The position numbers and the translations under genes are program-made. From an uncultured Rickettsiales bacterium (GTDB lineage Bacteria > Pseudomonadota > Alphaproteobacteria > UBA8366), in contig CAJWTF010000001.1 in the NCBI GenBank assembly GCA_913046825.1, positions 1 to 64,000 on the forward strand: DNA of 64,000 bases. Direction: 5' to 3'. This document shows, one piece after another, positions 27,928-36,482 of this stretch. Every line of letters begins with the position of its first letter. Within the stretch, counting starts at the first letter, position 1. The notes beneath the pieces are model-generated. The model was not told where the DNA came from, searched no databases, and saw only the letters and a list, made by a program, of their open reading frames with translations.

Positions 27928-29325
27928 TCAGCCCAGTCGGTTTACCCCGTCGAAGGCGGCCGTCTTATAGCATTCCGCCAAGGTCGGGTAGTTGAAGACC
28001 GTATTGATGAAGTAGTCGATGGTGCCACCCATCGCGAGCACGGCTTGGCCAATATGGATCAGCTCGCTAGCGCCTTCGCCGATGATACAGACGCCCAACA
28101 ATTTTCGGGATCCCGCATCGAAAATCAGCTTCAACATGCCCGAAGAATCGCCCATTATCGTGCCCCGCGCTATCTCGCGGTATTCGGCTTTGCCGACCTC
28201 GTAGTGGACGCCTTCTTCGGTGAGTTCCTCTTCACCCTTTCCGACCATCGAAATTTCCGGAATGGCATAAATGCCGTAAGGGAAGAGCTCAGGCATGCTC
28301 TCCATCGGTGCGCCGAATGCATGGCAAGCCGAGAGGCGCCCCTGTTCGCCGGACGTTGCGGCGAGACTAGGAAAGCCAATTACATCGCCGACCGCGTATA
28401 TGTTCTCGGCAGCGGTCTGAAAAAATTCGTTGACGGAAATTCGGCCTCGAGAATCCGCGTCGAGCCCGGCGGCTTCTAAATTCAACCCGTCGGTCGCTCC
28501 CTGACGTCCGACACTGTAAAGCGCTTTGTCGGCGTAAATTTGCTTCCCACTCTTAAGCTTGATGCGAACGTGTTGGCCTTGTTCGTCCTCGACCGTCTCT
28601 AATCCCGTCACTTTCTCCGCCATGCGCAGGGTCACCCGGTTGCGGCGCATATTATAGACCAACGAATCGATCACTTCCGCATCGACGAATTCCAACAGGC
28701 GCGGGCGCGCATCGACCAAGGTGACCCGCACGCCGAGGATCGCGAAGATCGTCGCGAACTCGACACCGATCACGCCGCCACCGATTATCGCCATGGTGCG
28801 CGGCAGATCCTCCAGATCGAGCATTTCGTCACTGGTGAAAATTCGTTGCCCATCGAAGGGGATATGCGTATCGCGCGCCGCGTTCGTCCCCGTCGCGACG
28901 ACGATCTTATCCGCCGTGATCTGTTGTTGTTGCGAGCCCGGTGAATCGAGGCGAATGGTGTGTGCGTCGACAAAGCTCGCATGCGCCGCATGCAATTCGA
29001 TGCTGTTTCGCAGTAACTGATGGCGGACGACATCCATTTCCGTCCGGATCACATAGTCGGTCCGATGTAATAGATCGGCCATGGTGATCTTCTCTTTTAC
29101 CGAGTAGGAGGCGCCGTAAACGTTACGCTCCTTGTAACCGGACAAATAGAGCGCCGCTTCCCGCAGCGTCTTGCTGGGCATCGTACCTTTGGCAATGCAA
29201 GCACCACCGACGACACCGCCAGCTTCGGCGATGGCAACGCGCTTGCCTAATTTCGCCGCTTGTACTGCAGCACGCTGTCCGCCAGGACCAGATCCAACAA
29301 CGAAGAGATCGTAATCGTACATCAT
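27928..29325 (-). CDS. sthA: Soluble pyridine nucleotide transhydrogenase (Si-specific)
   Basis: This 465-residue flavoprotein exchanges reducing power between NADH and NADPH. The FAD-binding GSGPGG is at residues 11-16, and the second dinucleotide motif is IIGGGVIGVEFA (~175-186). At the position of the disulfide in lipoamide dehydrogenases there is only one cysteine (GGACIAKGTMPSK, Cys43), as in transhydrogenases. The C-terminal domain includes CIIGEGASELIHIGQAVL and FNYPTLAECYK. The start is the first of two adjacent methionines. It is upstream of arfB by 38 bases. Confidence 0.95.
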   Translation of the reverse strand: MMYDYDLFVVGSGPGGQRAAVQAAKLGKRVAIAEAGGVVGGACIAKGTMPSKTLREAALYLSGYKERNVYGASYSVKEKITMADLLHRTDYVIRTEMDVVRHQLLRNSIELHAAHASFVDAHTIRLDSPGSQQQQITADKIVVATGTNAARDTHIPFDGQRIFTSDEMLDLEDLPRTMAIIGGGVIGVEFATIFAILGVRVTLVDARPRLLEFVDAEVIDSLVYNMRRNRVTLRMAEKVTGLETVEDEQGQHVRIKLKSGKQIYADKALYSVGRQGATDGLNLEAAGLDADSRGRISVNEFFQTAAENIYAVGDVIGFPSLAATSGEQGRLSACHAFGAPMESMPELFPYGIYAIPEISMVGKGEEELTEEGVHYEVGKAEYREIARGTIMGDSSGMLKLIFDAGSRKLLGVCIIGEGASELIHIGQAVLAMGGTIDYFINTVFNYPTLAECYKTAAFDGVNRLG

Positions 29326-29557
29326 TCACCGTTTCTTGCTTTATGCGCCGCCGCCCAGGCAAGCTAAAACACGAACACTCTATATGTCTGATTTTAAAGT
29401 TAAACTATAGGAGCGTTCAAACATTTCGAGCATTGCCGACATTCACATCGCAGTAGATTAGCTGTCCGAAGACGGTTTCACCGACTCGAAACGCACATTT
29501 AATGCTCCACCTTATCTTGTTAGGACAACACTGGGACAGCTGCTCTGGAGGGACGTT

Positions 29558-30994
29558 ATGACCGACACACCCATTAGCACTTTAGCGCTCGCGGAAGAGC
29601 TCACGAATTTAACATTCGACAGATTATCTGCGGATGATATCGAGCAAATACAACGACTTATACTGGATTATTCGGCTGTGACCCTATGCGGATCCGTACA
29701 GTCCTGGGGCCGCATGCTCACAGCTTGGGGCCGGCAAAACAGCAGCGGCAAATCTATTCTGATTGGCAGCGGCAGCCGAGTTTCTCCGTCCACGGCAGGT
29801 CTCGTCAACGGCACATCAGCGCATGGTTACGAGCTGGACGACACTCACGATAAATCGATGAGCCATCCGGGTACGGTTGTCATTTCTGCTGCTTTCGCGG
29901 TCGGAAATGAGCTCGGCGCCCCCGGTAAAGACATCATGATCGCAATCGTCGCGGGCTATGAGGCGATGGCGCGGATCGGCATGGCAGCCAATCCACTTAA
30001 GGTCATCGAATTCGGCCGACACCCAACCTGTCTCTTCGGCCCCTTCGGCGCGGCAACCGCTGCCGCTCATCTTCTGGGCATGGACGGTGCCGGCATGGCG
30101 AAGGCATGGGGCATTGTCCTCTCCATGACCGGCGGCGCCAATCAATTTGCGTTCGAGCCAAAAGGCACCATGGTAAAGCGCATGCATGGCGGCATCCCAG
30201 CGCAGAACGGCGTCACCGCGGCGCAACTCGCGCATCTCGGACTTGAAGGGCCTATGAAGGCGATCGAGGGCGAACTCGGATTTTTGCATCTGTTCGGCAT
30301 CGAGCCGAGACCTGAACTGCTGTTCAAGAGTGAAAACGAAGCCTTGGAAGTTCACAACATCTCGATCAAGCCGTATTCCTGCTGCCGTAAATTCCATTCA
30401 CTGATCGACGCGCTGGACGATGTGACGGACGGTTTTACCGTCGATCCATCAGCCATCGAGAAGATCACGGTTCATTCTCCGCAAACGGCGATTGTCTCGC
30501 ACCAAATGAAACGTCCGGACTCGGTAATGGCAGCGCAATACAGCATGCCCTATATCGTGGGCGCGACGCTCGCCTATGGCCCGACGCGCTACGACGCATT
30601 CGGCGAGGACCATCACAACGACACGCGTATTTTGGATATCGTCGACCGGGTGGAAGCTCAGCACGCGTCTGATTTAGACGCGTTGGTGCCGGCGAAAATG
30701 CCAAACCGTGTGGCCCTTCATATGCAGGACGGCTCAACCCGCAGCGCCGAAGTCCTCGACAGCCGCGGCACGCCGGTGCACCCCTTGTCGACCGACGGCG
30801 TCTTGGAGAAAGCCCGAGTGCTATGCGAAACGGTGGATCCGGATATTGATTTAGACGGGATCGTCAGCGCCGTCGAACAGTTTACCGCCTGCGAAGACGT
30901 AAATGACCTTACGGATCGACTAATCGTGCCTAGCTTCGAAGACAAGATGACCTTCGGTAAACCCGTGCAAGGCGCACGACCGGCGGCCCAATAG
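29558..30994 (+). CDS. MmgE/PrpD family protein
   Basis: This 478-residue member of the 2-methylcitrate dehydratase (PrpD)/MmgE family has the N-terminal dimer helix DDIEQIQRLILDYSAVTLCG. AHGYELDDTHDKSMSHPGTVV (~88-108) is the conserved core with the Asp and His expected near the active site. GKAWGIVLSMTGGAN-type and PKGTMVKRMHGGIPAQNGVTAAQLA (~205-230) segments follow, with KPYSCCRKFHSLIDAL (~265-280). Members dehydrate or isomerise citrate-like acids (iminodisuccinate epimerase, 2-methylcitrate dehydratase, cis-aconitate decarboxylase). No prpB or prpC adjoins it, so the substrate is open. Confidence 0.93.
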   Translation: MTDTPISTLALAEELTNLTFDRLSADDIEQIQRLILDYSAVTLCGSVQSWGRMLTAWGRQNSSGKSILIGSGSRVSPSTAGLVNGTSAHGYELDDTHDKSMSHPGTVVISAAFAVGNELGAPGKDIMIAIVAGYEAMARIGMAANPLKVIEFGRHPTCLFGPFGAATAAAHLLGMDGAGMAKAWGIVLSMTGGANQFAFEPKGTMVKRMHGGIPAQNGVTAAQLAHLGLEGPMKAIEGELGFLHLFGIEPRPELLFKSENEALEVHNISIKPYSCCRKFHSLIDALDDVTDGFTVDPSAIEKITVHSPQTAIVSHQMKRPDSVMAAQYSMPYIVGATLAYGPTRYDAFGEDHHNDTRILDIVDRVEAQHASDLDALVPAKMPNRVALHMQDGSTRSAEVLDSRGTPVHPLSTDGVLEKARVLCETVDPDIDLDGIVSAVEQFTACEDVNDLTDRLIVPSFEDKMTFGKPVQGARPAAQ

Positions 30995-31084
30995 AACGAT
31001 TAATCGGCGGGTGCGCATTCCGAGAGGTTAGAAGAAGTATAAAGAAAAAAGCGAACCCTTCCGTGTCAAAATTCGCTCATTTAA

Positions 31085-31330
31085 TCAGATTATTTGAATA
31101 GCCCAATTCCCGAGCAGAATACCGGCCGCAAATAAGACCATTGCCGCCGAGACACCGGTGGCCCGTGGCAAGGCGTTGGTAGGTGTTTGGGATTGTGGTT
31201 CGATCGATTCCTGAGGAGTGGCCATGATGGGTTCCGCGATATCTTCGACGAAAGCGCCATTTCGGACGGCACCGTTTTGGTCGATGCGTACCAATTCGCG
31301 GCCCGCACCCGCCACCATATCGTTCAACAT
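31085..31330 (-). CDS. Small protein with a C-terminal membrane helix, unknown
   Basis: This is an 81-residue frame from the ATG at 31330. It has a soluble N-terminal part (MVAGAGRELVRIDQNGAVRNG), a proline/glutamine-rich linker, and a C-terminal hydrophobic helix VSAAMVLFAAGILLGNWAIQII at about 59-81. The residue composition is protein-like, and the tail suggests an inner-membrane anchor. A shorter start at the internal MATPQ (31224 or so) is possible. No ribosome site is clear, and no family is recognised. The plus-strand alternatives here look like shadows. Confidence 0.4.
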   Translation of the reverse strand: MLNDMVAGAGRELVRIDQNGAVRNGAFVEDIAEPIMATPQESIEPQSQTPTNALPRATGVSAAMVLFAAGILLGNWAIQII

Positions 31331-31671
31331 GATCCGTACGAATTCAAAGGCGCCGCTGACGACGACGAGACATTACAATATGCCAATCACCTTCGAAAAA
31401 GCCTTCGACAGTGAAGCATTCGCTTCTATTTAAACTCTCATCCGTCGCATACATCTCGAGTGGCTGTTACCAAATCGCTACACACCTCGATGCATTATGC
31501 TGCCGTTTTTTTGTTGCGTCCCGCCTGCACGGATCCGCTAAGGCATATCGCCTCTTTATTATTAAATTTATTATTATTTAAATTGGCCCATGTATTTATG
31601 TAAATAACTCAAATTAAGCATTATTACTTAAATAAATAACTTAATTTTTGCAGAAAAAATAAACAGTATAC
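31331..31671. other. Intergenic region with a very AT-rich tract (about 31550-31670)
   Basis: There is no convincing coding frame. From about 31548 to 31665 the composition falls to mostly A/T, with repeated TTATTAAATTTATTATTATT-like and TAAATAAATAAC-like runs, in sharp contrast to the ~58% GC surroundings. It lies immediately downstream of the SDR gene and upstream of the small membrane protein on the minus strand. It may be a promoter/UP-element or nucleoid-protein site, or a scar of inserted DNA. Confidence 0.55.
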
Positions 31672-32442
31672 TTAACGCCAACCGCCGCCACCATTCACAT
31701 AAACCGTATCGGCGGTCATGTATTCGCAAGCATCGGAGCACATAAACAGTACCAGTTCTCCAATCTCCTCCGGCTCGGCGAAACGTTTCATCGGCACATC
31801 ATTGCGGAACCGCTCCATGAGTTCGGGCGACGTATTCGCAGCTTCTTGGAAAGCGGTTTTCACCGGGCCCGGTGAAATCGACAGGCAGCGGATACCCCGG
31901 TCTGCGAATTCACGCGCGACCCCCAGCGTCATGGTCACTACGGCACCTTTCGCTGCCGCATAATGGATCGACGATCCGGGAGCGCCGCGCTTGTGCGACA
32001 TGCTGGCGACATTGACAATCACGCCGCCGCCATTCTCCAACATATGCGGCAACACCGCTTGCATCGAGCTGTAGACCGATTTGGCGTTCAAATTAAAGGT
32101 TTGGTCCCACAAATCCTCGTCAATATCGAGGAAGGTCGAGCGCCGCCCCGCCGCGCCGGCTGAATTGAACTGAAAATTGACACGCCCAAATTCGGCGATC
32201 GCCCGTTTTATCATGGCGTCGATCTGTTCTCGCTTCGTCACATCGCAGGCAAGGCCAAGAGATTTGCCGCCCTTTTGGATGATTTGATTGGCGGTTCGCT
32301 CCGCACCCTCGGCGTCGATATCGCCACACACGACATTGGCGCCCTCACGCGCGAAAATTTGCGCCGTCGCGCGTCCGATACCGCTGGCGGCCCCGGTGAT
32401 GACGATGGTCTTCCCGAAAAAAAATTCCAGTGACTTAGGCAT
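31672..32442 (-). CDS. SDR family NAD(P)-dependent oxidoreductase
   Basis: This 256-residue classical short-chain dehydrogenase has the cofactor motif TGAASGIGRA at ~16-25 and NAG-equivalent NSAGAAG near residue 88. The catalytic Ser-Tyr-Lys lies in VNVASMSHKRG and IHYAAAKGAV. The C-terminus is the usual EPEEIGELVLFMCSD and ADTVYVNGGGG. It starts at the ATG at 32442 (GGGGAAA upstream), since the 32541 extension covers the divergent intergenic region. It oxidises or reduces a small alcohol or ketone; specificity is not visible. Confidence 0.93.
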   Translation of the reverse strand: MPKSLEFFFGKTIVITGAASGIGRATAQIFAREGANVVCGDIDAEGAERTANQIIQKGGKSLGLACDVTKREQIDAMIKRAIAEFGRVNFQFNSAGAAGRRSTFLDIDEDLWDQTFNLNAKSVYSSMQAVLPHMLENGGGVIVNVASMSHKRGAPGSSIHYAAAKGAVVTMTLGVAREFADRGIRCLSISPGPVKTAFQEAANTSPELMERFRNDVPMKRFAEPEEIGELVLFMCSDACEYMTADTVYVNGGGGWR

Positions 32443-32575
32443 GGTGCATTTCCCCGCGTTTGAATTCGATTGTGAAAATGAAATCGGCCAATGCGGTGCT
32501 GCTTCAAGCAGGGCTTGGCATGCTCCCCTTCGGCGATACATTCGAAGAAACGAAATTCACCAGCCGGAGAGCATC

Positions 32576-33559
32576 ATGCCTGGACTTAATACGGAAATTT
32601 GTGAGCGTATTGGAATCGAATACCCCGTCTTCCAAGCGGGAATGGGATTCGTGGCCCGCGGCGGCTTGGCGGGCGCGGTCTCCGCCGCTGGAGGGTTAGG
32701 CGTGATCGGTGCCGGATCCAATATGACACGTGAACAATTGAAGGCAGAAATCGATGCGGTTCGGGCGATCACCGACAAGCCTTTCGGTGTCGATATTCTG
32801 TTCGCAACGGTCCGGGCCGATGGTGACGTCGCCGCAAAATATACGGAATCCGTGCAAGAGATGATCGATGTCGTGATCAAGGAGAAAGTCCCGGTCCTGA
32901 TTTCCGGCCTTGGCAGTCCGAAGGACGCGGTGTCTGCAGCGCATGCGGCAGGCATGTATGTCATGTCGGTCTGCGGCGCGGTGCGCCATGCGGAGAAAGC
33001 GGTCGCCGACGGTGTCGATGCGGTCATCGCCTCCGGTGTCGACGGTGGCGGTCATGTGGGCCGGATCGGCACGGCCATCCTGATCCCGGCGGTCGTGGAC
33101 GCGGTCGACGTGCCTGTCCTCGCGGGGGGTGGCCTCGCAGACGGGCGCGGTCTCGCGGCGGCCTTGGCCTTTGGCGCGCAAGGCGTGTGGATGGGAACCC
33201 GCTTCATTGCCACAGAGGAATCGCGCAGCCATGACAATTACAAAAACAAGTTGGTAGACACGGATTCGGCCGGCACTGTCGTGACCCGCGCCCATAGCGG
33301 CAAACCCTGCCGCTTGATTGACAATGACTACACGCGCGGGTGGGCCTCCAAGGAAGACGAGATCATGCCCTATCCGCTCCAAGTCCGGCAATTCGGCGAG
33401 CCCGCCTCCGATCTTGGCCGCATTCAAGGGGATGTGGAAAACGGCGTCCTGCCCGCAGGGCAGAGCATCGGCCTGATTCACGAAGTTAAATCAGCGGGCG
33501 AAATCGTTCGCGATGTGGTGGCAGAAGCGGAGGCGGCGTTGAAGCGGATCGCGCTGTAA
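32576..33559 (+). CDS. Nitronate monooxygenase family flavoprotein
   Basis: This 327-residue TIM-barrel FMN enzyme of the NMO/FabK-like family has the N-terminal ICERIGIEYPVFQAGMGFVARGGLAGAVSAAGGLGVIG, the family signature with the glycine-rich phosphate loop. Later motifs are GHVGRIGTAILIPAVVDAV and PVLAGGGLADGRGLAAALAFGAQGVWMGTRF (~175-210). These bind FMN and place the catalytic histidine (GGGHVGR in many members). It oxidises nitronates or reduces enones. The ATG at 32576 follows CCGGAGAG. It is divergent from the SDR gene. Confidence 0.93.
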   Translation: MPGLNTEICERIGIEYPVFQAGMGFVARGGLAGAVSAAGGLGVIGAGSNMTREQLKAEIDAVRAITDKPFGVDILFATVRADGDVAAKYTESVQEMIDVVIKEKVPVLISGLGSPKDAVSAAHAAGMYVMSVCGAVRHAEKAVADGVDAVIASGVDGGGHVGRIGTAILIPAVVDAVDVPVLAGGGLADGRGLAAALAFGAQGVWMGTRFIATEESRSHDNYKNKLVDTDSAGTVVTRAHSGKPCRLIDNDYTRGWASKEDEIMPYPLQVRQFGEPASDLGRIQGDVENGVLPAGQSIGLIHEVKSAGEIVRDVVAEAEAALKRIAL

Positions 33560-33575
33560 ATTCTCCTCGCCCTAG

Positions 33576-33598
33576 CCCTCCCCCAAAAGGGGAGAGGG
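33576..33598. repeat. GC-rich hairpin between convergent genes
   Basis: CCCTCCCCC and GGGGAGAGGG form a short, nearly perfect hairpin around AAAA, between the ends of the convergent nitronate monooxygenase and Ldh2 genes (60-base gap). It may act as a two-way terminator. The sequence is a common dispersed intergenic repeat type. No long T-tract follows on either strand. Confidence 0.5.
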
Positions 33599-33619
33599 TC
33601 AAGGTGAGGGGTCGCCTAA

Positions 33620-34675
33620 CTATCCGCTGAAATCGCAGCGATCCATCACACCGTATTTATCGGCGAGACCTTTCAACTTATCCCAAGTCGTGTCCTCCAC
33701 ATAGACGCCGTTCGCCATTCGGTCTTGTCGGCGGTTATGCTCGATCTCGCCCGGATAGAGGACTTCCGCGACACCTTCGGCGGGAGCCGTCGCTTTCAAA
33801 TATTCAGCAAACTCGGTGACTTCCGCCTTGAATGTCTCGAGCTCACGGAAAGCCGACACATTGAAGACGGAAATGAAACAACCGTCATTGTGCCTGCCCG
33901 TCGGGTCGACGCCGAAGCCAAGGCCAGTGAGAAGGCCGGAGAGAATTTCGACCATCGCCGCCAAGGCATAGCCTTTATAGCCCTCGTTGCCGCCCATCGG
34001 ACGAATGGCACCGCCGTCTTTGACGGTCGCCGGGTCGGTAGTCGGTTTGCCATGTTTGTCGATCAACCAGCCTTCGGGCACATGCTCTCCGCGCGCCTCC
34101 GCGACTTCGAGCTTGCCCGCGGCACCGGCACAGGTCGCCATGTCAAAATAAAACGGTGCGTCGAGGTTCGACGGAAAGGCCATGCAGATCGGGTTGGTAC
34201 CGAGCTTCGGCTCAATACCGCCGAAGGGGGCGACCCGCTTCGGGCTACGACCGGAATCGGCAGTGATCATACCGATCATACCCTCTTCGATCGCCATCAA
34301 TGGATAATCCGCGAGACGGCCGATATGGCCTTGATAGTGGATCGTACCGACAGCGACATTGTTGGTTTTCGCCTTTTCGATCAACTTCTTCATGATCGTC
34401 TCGGTAACGGTGAAGCCAAAGCCCCAGTTACCGTTGACGACCAAGGTCGTCGGCGATTCCTTTTCGATCTCAATTGGTGCGCCAGGGACGATGTGTCCCT
34501 TATCGACCCGATCGCAATACGTCACGACGCGCATCACGCCGTGCGAGTCATGCCCGGCCAGATTGGCATCGATGCAGTGACGGGCGACGATTTCGGATTC
34601 TTCGGCACTGACGCCGGCGCCTTGAAAAATTGTCTCGGCAAGCGCCTTCAGGCGGGCTGCTGGAACTGTTGGCAT
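33620..34675 (-). CDS. Malate/L-lactate dehydrogenase family (Ldh2) oxidoreductase
   Basis: This 351-residue NAD(P)-dependent 2-hydroxyacid dehydrogenase of the Ldh2/MDH2 fold is distinct from classical LDH. The N-terminal DSHGVMR and the HIVPGAPIEI segment are family features, as are GTIHYQGHIGRLADYPLMAIEEGMIG and the late IRPMGGNEGYKGYALAAMVEILSG (~215-240). Members oxidise ureidoglycolate, sulfolactate, delta1-piperideine-2-carboxylate or similar acids. It is preceded by AGGGAG. It stands first after a five-gene minus-strand run including DyP and an acyl-CoA dehydrogenase. Confidence 0.92.
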   Translation of the reverse strand: MPTVPAARLKALAETIFQGAGVSAEESEIVARHCIDANLAGHDSHGVMRVVTYCDRVDKGHIVPGAPIEIEKESPTTLVVNGNWGFGFTVTETIMKKLIEKAKTNNVAVGTIHYQGHIGRLADYPLMAIEEGMIGMITADSGRSPKRVAPFGGIEPKLGTNPICMAFPSNLDAPFYFDMATCAGAAGKLEVAEARGEHVPEGWLIDKHGKPTTDPATVKDGGAIRPMGGNEGYKGYALAAMVEILSGLLTGLGFGVDPTGRHNDGCFISVFNVSAFRELETFKAEVTEFAEYLKATAPAEGVAEVLYPGEIEHNRRQDRMANGVYVEDTTWDKLKGLADKYGVMDRCDFSG

Positions 34676-34690
34676 CTCTAATTCTCCCTG

Positions 34691-35221
34691 TTAGCCGGTG
34701 CACCCAGCGGCCGCGAGATCCTCTTCCGAAGGCGCGAACCAGCAGGAACCTGATACCGGCGTGGTGTAATGAATGAGTTGGTCATGAAGGTCATTGTCCG
34801 ATGTGCCAAACATGCGTTGCAACATCACGTCGAAACGCATCGGGTCACAAGAGAAGGCAATGAAGTAGGGCCTTTTTTCACCCGCACCGCCAAAAGGCGC
34901 GCTGCGGCGATAGATTTTGAGCGCCGTACCGTGGAGCTTTACGTCCGTGCGGGAGACGTGCGAGTCCGGCGGCATGGCGTCGCCTTCGAGCTCGATACTG
35001 CCGGGCTTGGTACAGCCGGTCACGCGTTCCTGGTCGCCGACGGGTAGAGCCTCGAATTTCGGTAGATCGTGCACCCATTTCTGAGTGACGACAAAAGCAC
35101 CGTCCGCACCGGTATCGCCATCGGGCACCAAGGCGGCATCGAACCCGTCCGACACATCGTTTTCCAAAAAATGATGAAAGCTGGTGCCTTCGGTGAAAAT
35201 ACCGCCCTGCGGCGTCGCCAT
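34691..35221 (-). CDS. DyP-type peroxidase with a large internal deletion
   Basis: This 176-residue frame reads as DyP/YfeX peroxidase from both ends. The first ~22 residues (MATPQGGIFTEGTSFHHFLEND) match a DyP N-terminus. From residue ~24 the sequence is the C-terminal domain: GADGAFVVTQKWVHDL, FEALPVGDQERVTG, PPDSHVSRTDVK (proximal heme histidine), LKIYRRSAPFGG and PVSGSCWFAPSEEDL. Normal members have about 300 residues. The stretch containing the GxxDG motif with the distal catalytic Asp is absent, so full peroxidase activity is unlikely. The frame itself is open and has a start site (GGGGAACGAGC). It lies between Ldh2 (15 bases) and an acyl-CoA dehydrogenase (15 bases), as part of an operon. 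Confidence 0.7.
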   Translation of the reverse strand: MATPQGGIFTEGTSFHHFLENDVSDGFDAALVPDGDTGADGAFVVTQKWVHDLPKFEALPVGDQERVTGCTKPGSIELEGDAMPPDSHVSRTDVKLHGTALKIYRRSAPFGGAGEKRPYFIAFSCDPMRFDVMLQRMFGTSDNDLHDQLIHYTTPVSGSCWFAPSEEDLAAAGCTG

Positions 35222-35236
35222 GCTCGTTCCCCTCGA

Positions 35237-36301
35237 TTAACGCGATGCAAGTGTCGCCCAGAGCGCATCTCCGCCCTTGGCCGCAACGGCTTCGCCCAGC
35301 CGGACCGCCCAGACGCTCTCCGAGCCGAATTCGTCCCGCCACGACCAAACGCGGCGGCTATACCGTTGTAGAATATGCTCCATGGTAAACCCGATGGCAC
35401 CGTGGACCTGATGGGCAATGCCGGCACCTTCGCCCGCCGCCTCGCCGGTTCTGATCTTGGCCGCGGCGATTTCGAAGAAAACATCCTCGTCGAAGCCGCC
35501 CGCTCGTTGCAACGCATCTGCCGCCGAACTCGCGGCACAGACCGCGGCCGCGACCTCACCCGCGAGCCGCGCCAAATTGTGCTGCACCGCCTGGAATTTC
35601 GAGATCGGACGTTCAAACGCAACCCGGTCTTGGGAATACGTGACGGAAATCTCCAGCATCGCCTCCAACGCGCCCGCCATCTCGCAGGAACGCGCCAGAG
35701 CACCCATCATGAACAGCGAGCCCTCATCGAAACCTTTCGGAGCCGCGCCCACTTCGCTCGCCATCACTCCGTCGAAGGTCACGTCGTCCCTTGCATCATC
35801 GGCCAGACTATTACCGGCGGCAATATTGCAGGATGCGGCATCGACCTGCGCGATCATGACACTATCGCCGCGCCGCGCCACGACCGCGAAATTGTCGGCT
35901 TCACTGGCGAAAGGAACGCCCCGCGCCGTGCCCGACAACGTGTTGTTGCCGTCGATCGTCAACCGGTCCCGCTCACGCACGGGTGCTACTGACAATTTAC
36001 CGCCGGGAAATCCGATTTCTCCTTTAGCCAGCAACCAGCCCGCCAGCATGGTTTCCGCCAACGGCGTCGGCACGGCGAATTTGCCCGCGACACGCAGGAT
36101 TTCAAACCCGTCCCCGGTTTCGATCCCGGCGCCGCCCATTTCCTCGGAAACAAAACCGGCGGTCAAACCGGCCTCTTCCAGCGCCGACCACAGCGGCTCT
36201 TTCCACGAATCGTCCTGGGCGCTGTTGATCGTCTGCGGATCGCACAAATCCTGGAAGATACGGGTCGTCATATCGACGATGATGTTGTCGTTTTCGCTCA
36301 T
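35237..36301 (-). CDS. Acyl-CoA dehydrogenase family protein
   Basis: This 354-residue FAD enzyme has the N-terminal helical domain (DLCDPQTINSAQDDSWKEPLWSALEEAGLTAGFVSEEMGGAG). The middle beta domain is short and lacks a clear TEP..GSD loop, so the protein belongs to the divergent branch that often pairs with a full-length acyl-CoA dehydrogenase. The C-terminal domain shows RVAFERPISKFQAVQHNLARLAGEV and AHQVHGAIGFTMEHILQRYSRR, the flavin-contact region. The catalytic base of the short-chain type is not evident. The divergent gene at 36483 is a likely partner, and heterodimers of this kind are known. Confidence 0.9.
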   Translation of the reverse strand: MSENDNIIVDMTTRIFQDLCDPQTINSAQDDSWKEPLWSALEEAGLTAGFVSEEMGGAGIETGDGFEILRVAGKFAVPTPLAETMLAGWLLAKGEIGFPGGKLSVAPVRERDRLTIDGNNTLSGTARGVPFASEADNFAVVARRGDSVMIAQVDAASCNIAAGNSLADDARDDVTFDGVMASEVGAAPKGFDEGSLFMMGALARSCEMAGALEAMLEISVTYSQDRVAFERPISKFQAVQHNLARLAGEVAAAVCAASSAADALQRAGGFDEDVFFEIAAAKIRTGEAAGEGAGIAHQVHGAIGFTMEHILQRYSRRVWSWRDEFGSESVWAVRLGEAVAAKGGDALWATLASR

Positions 36302-36482
36302 CTTCCGTGGTTTCCTTTGCCCGCGAACCTAATGTGACAATCGCTCAAGGCGATCCATATAAATTTGTGCGGCCGGTGGCGCTTTGCCATTGGACCGTTG
36401 TTTGTAAAATTAGCCGGGCAAAGCGCCGTGGCAAGCATGCGCCCGATATGAGGCGAAAAAGGCAACAAGGAAACCGCTTATT

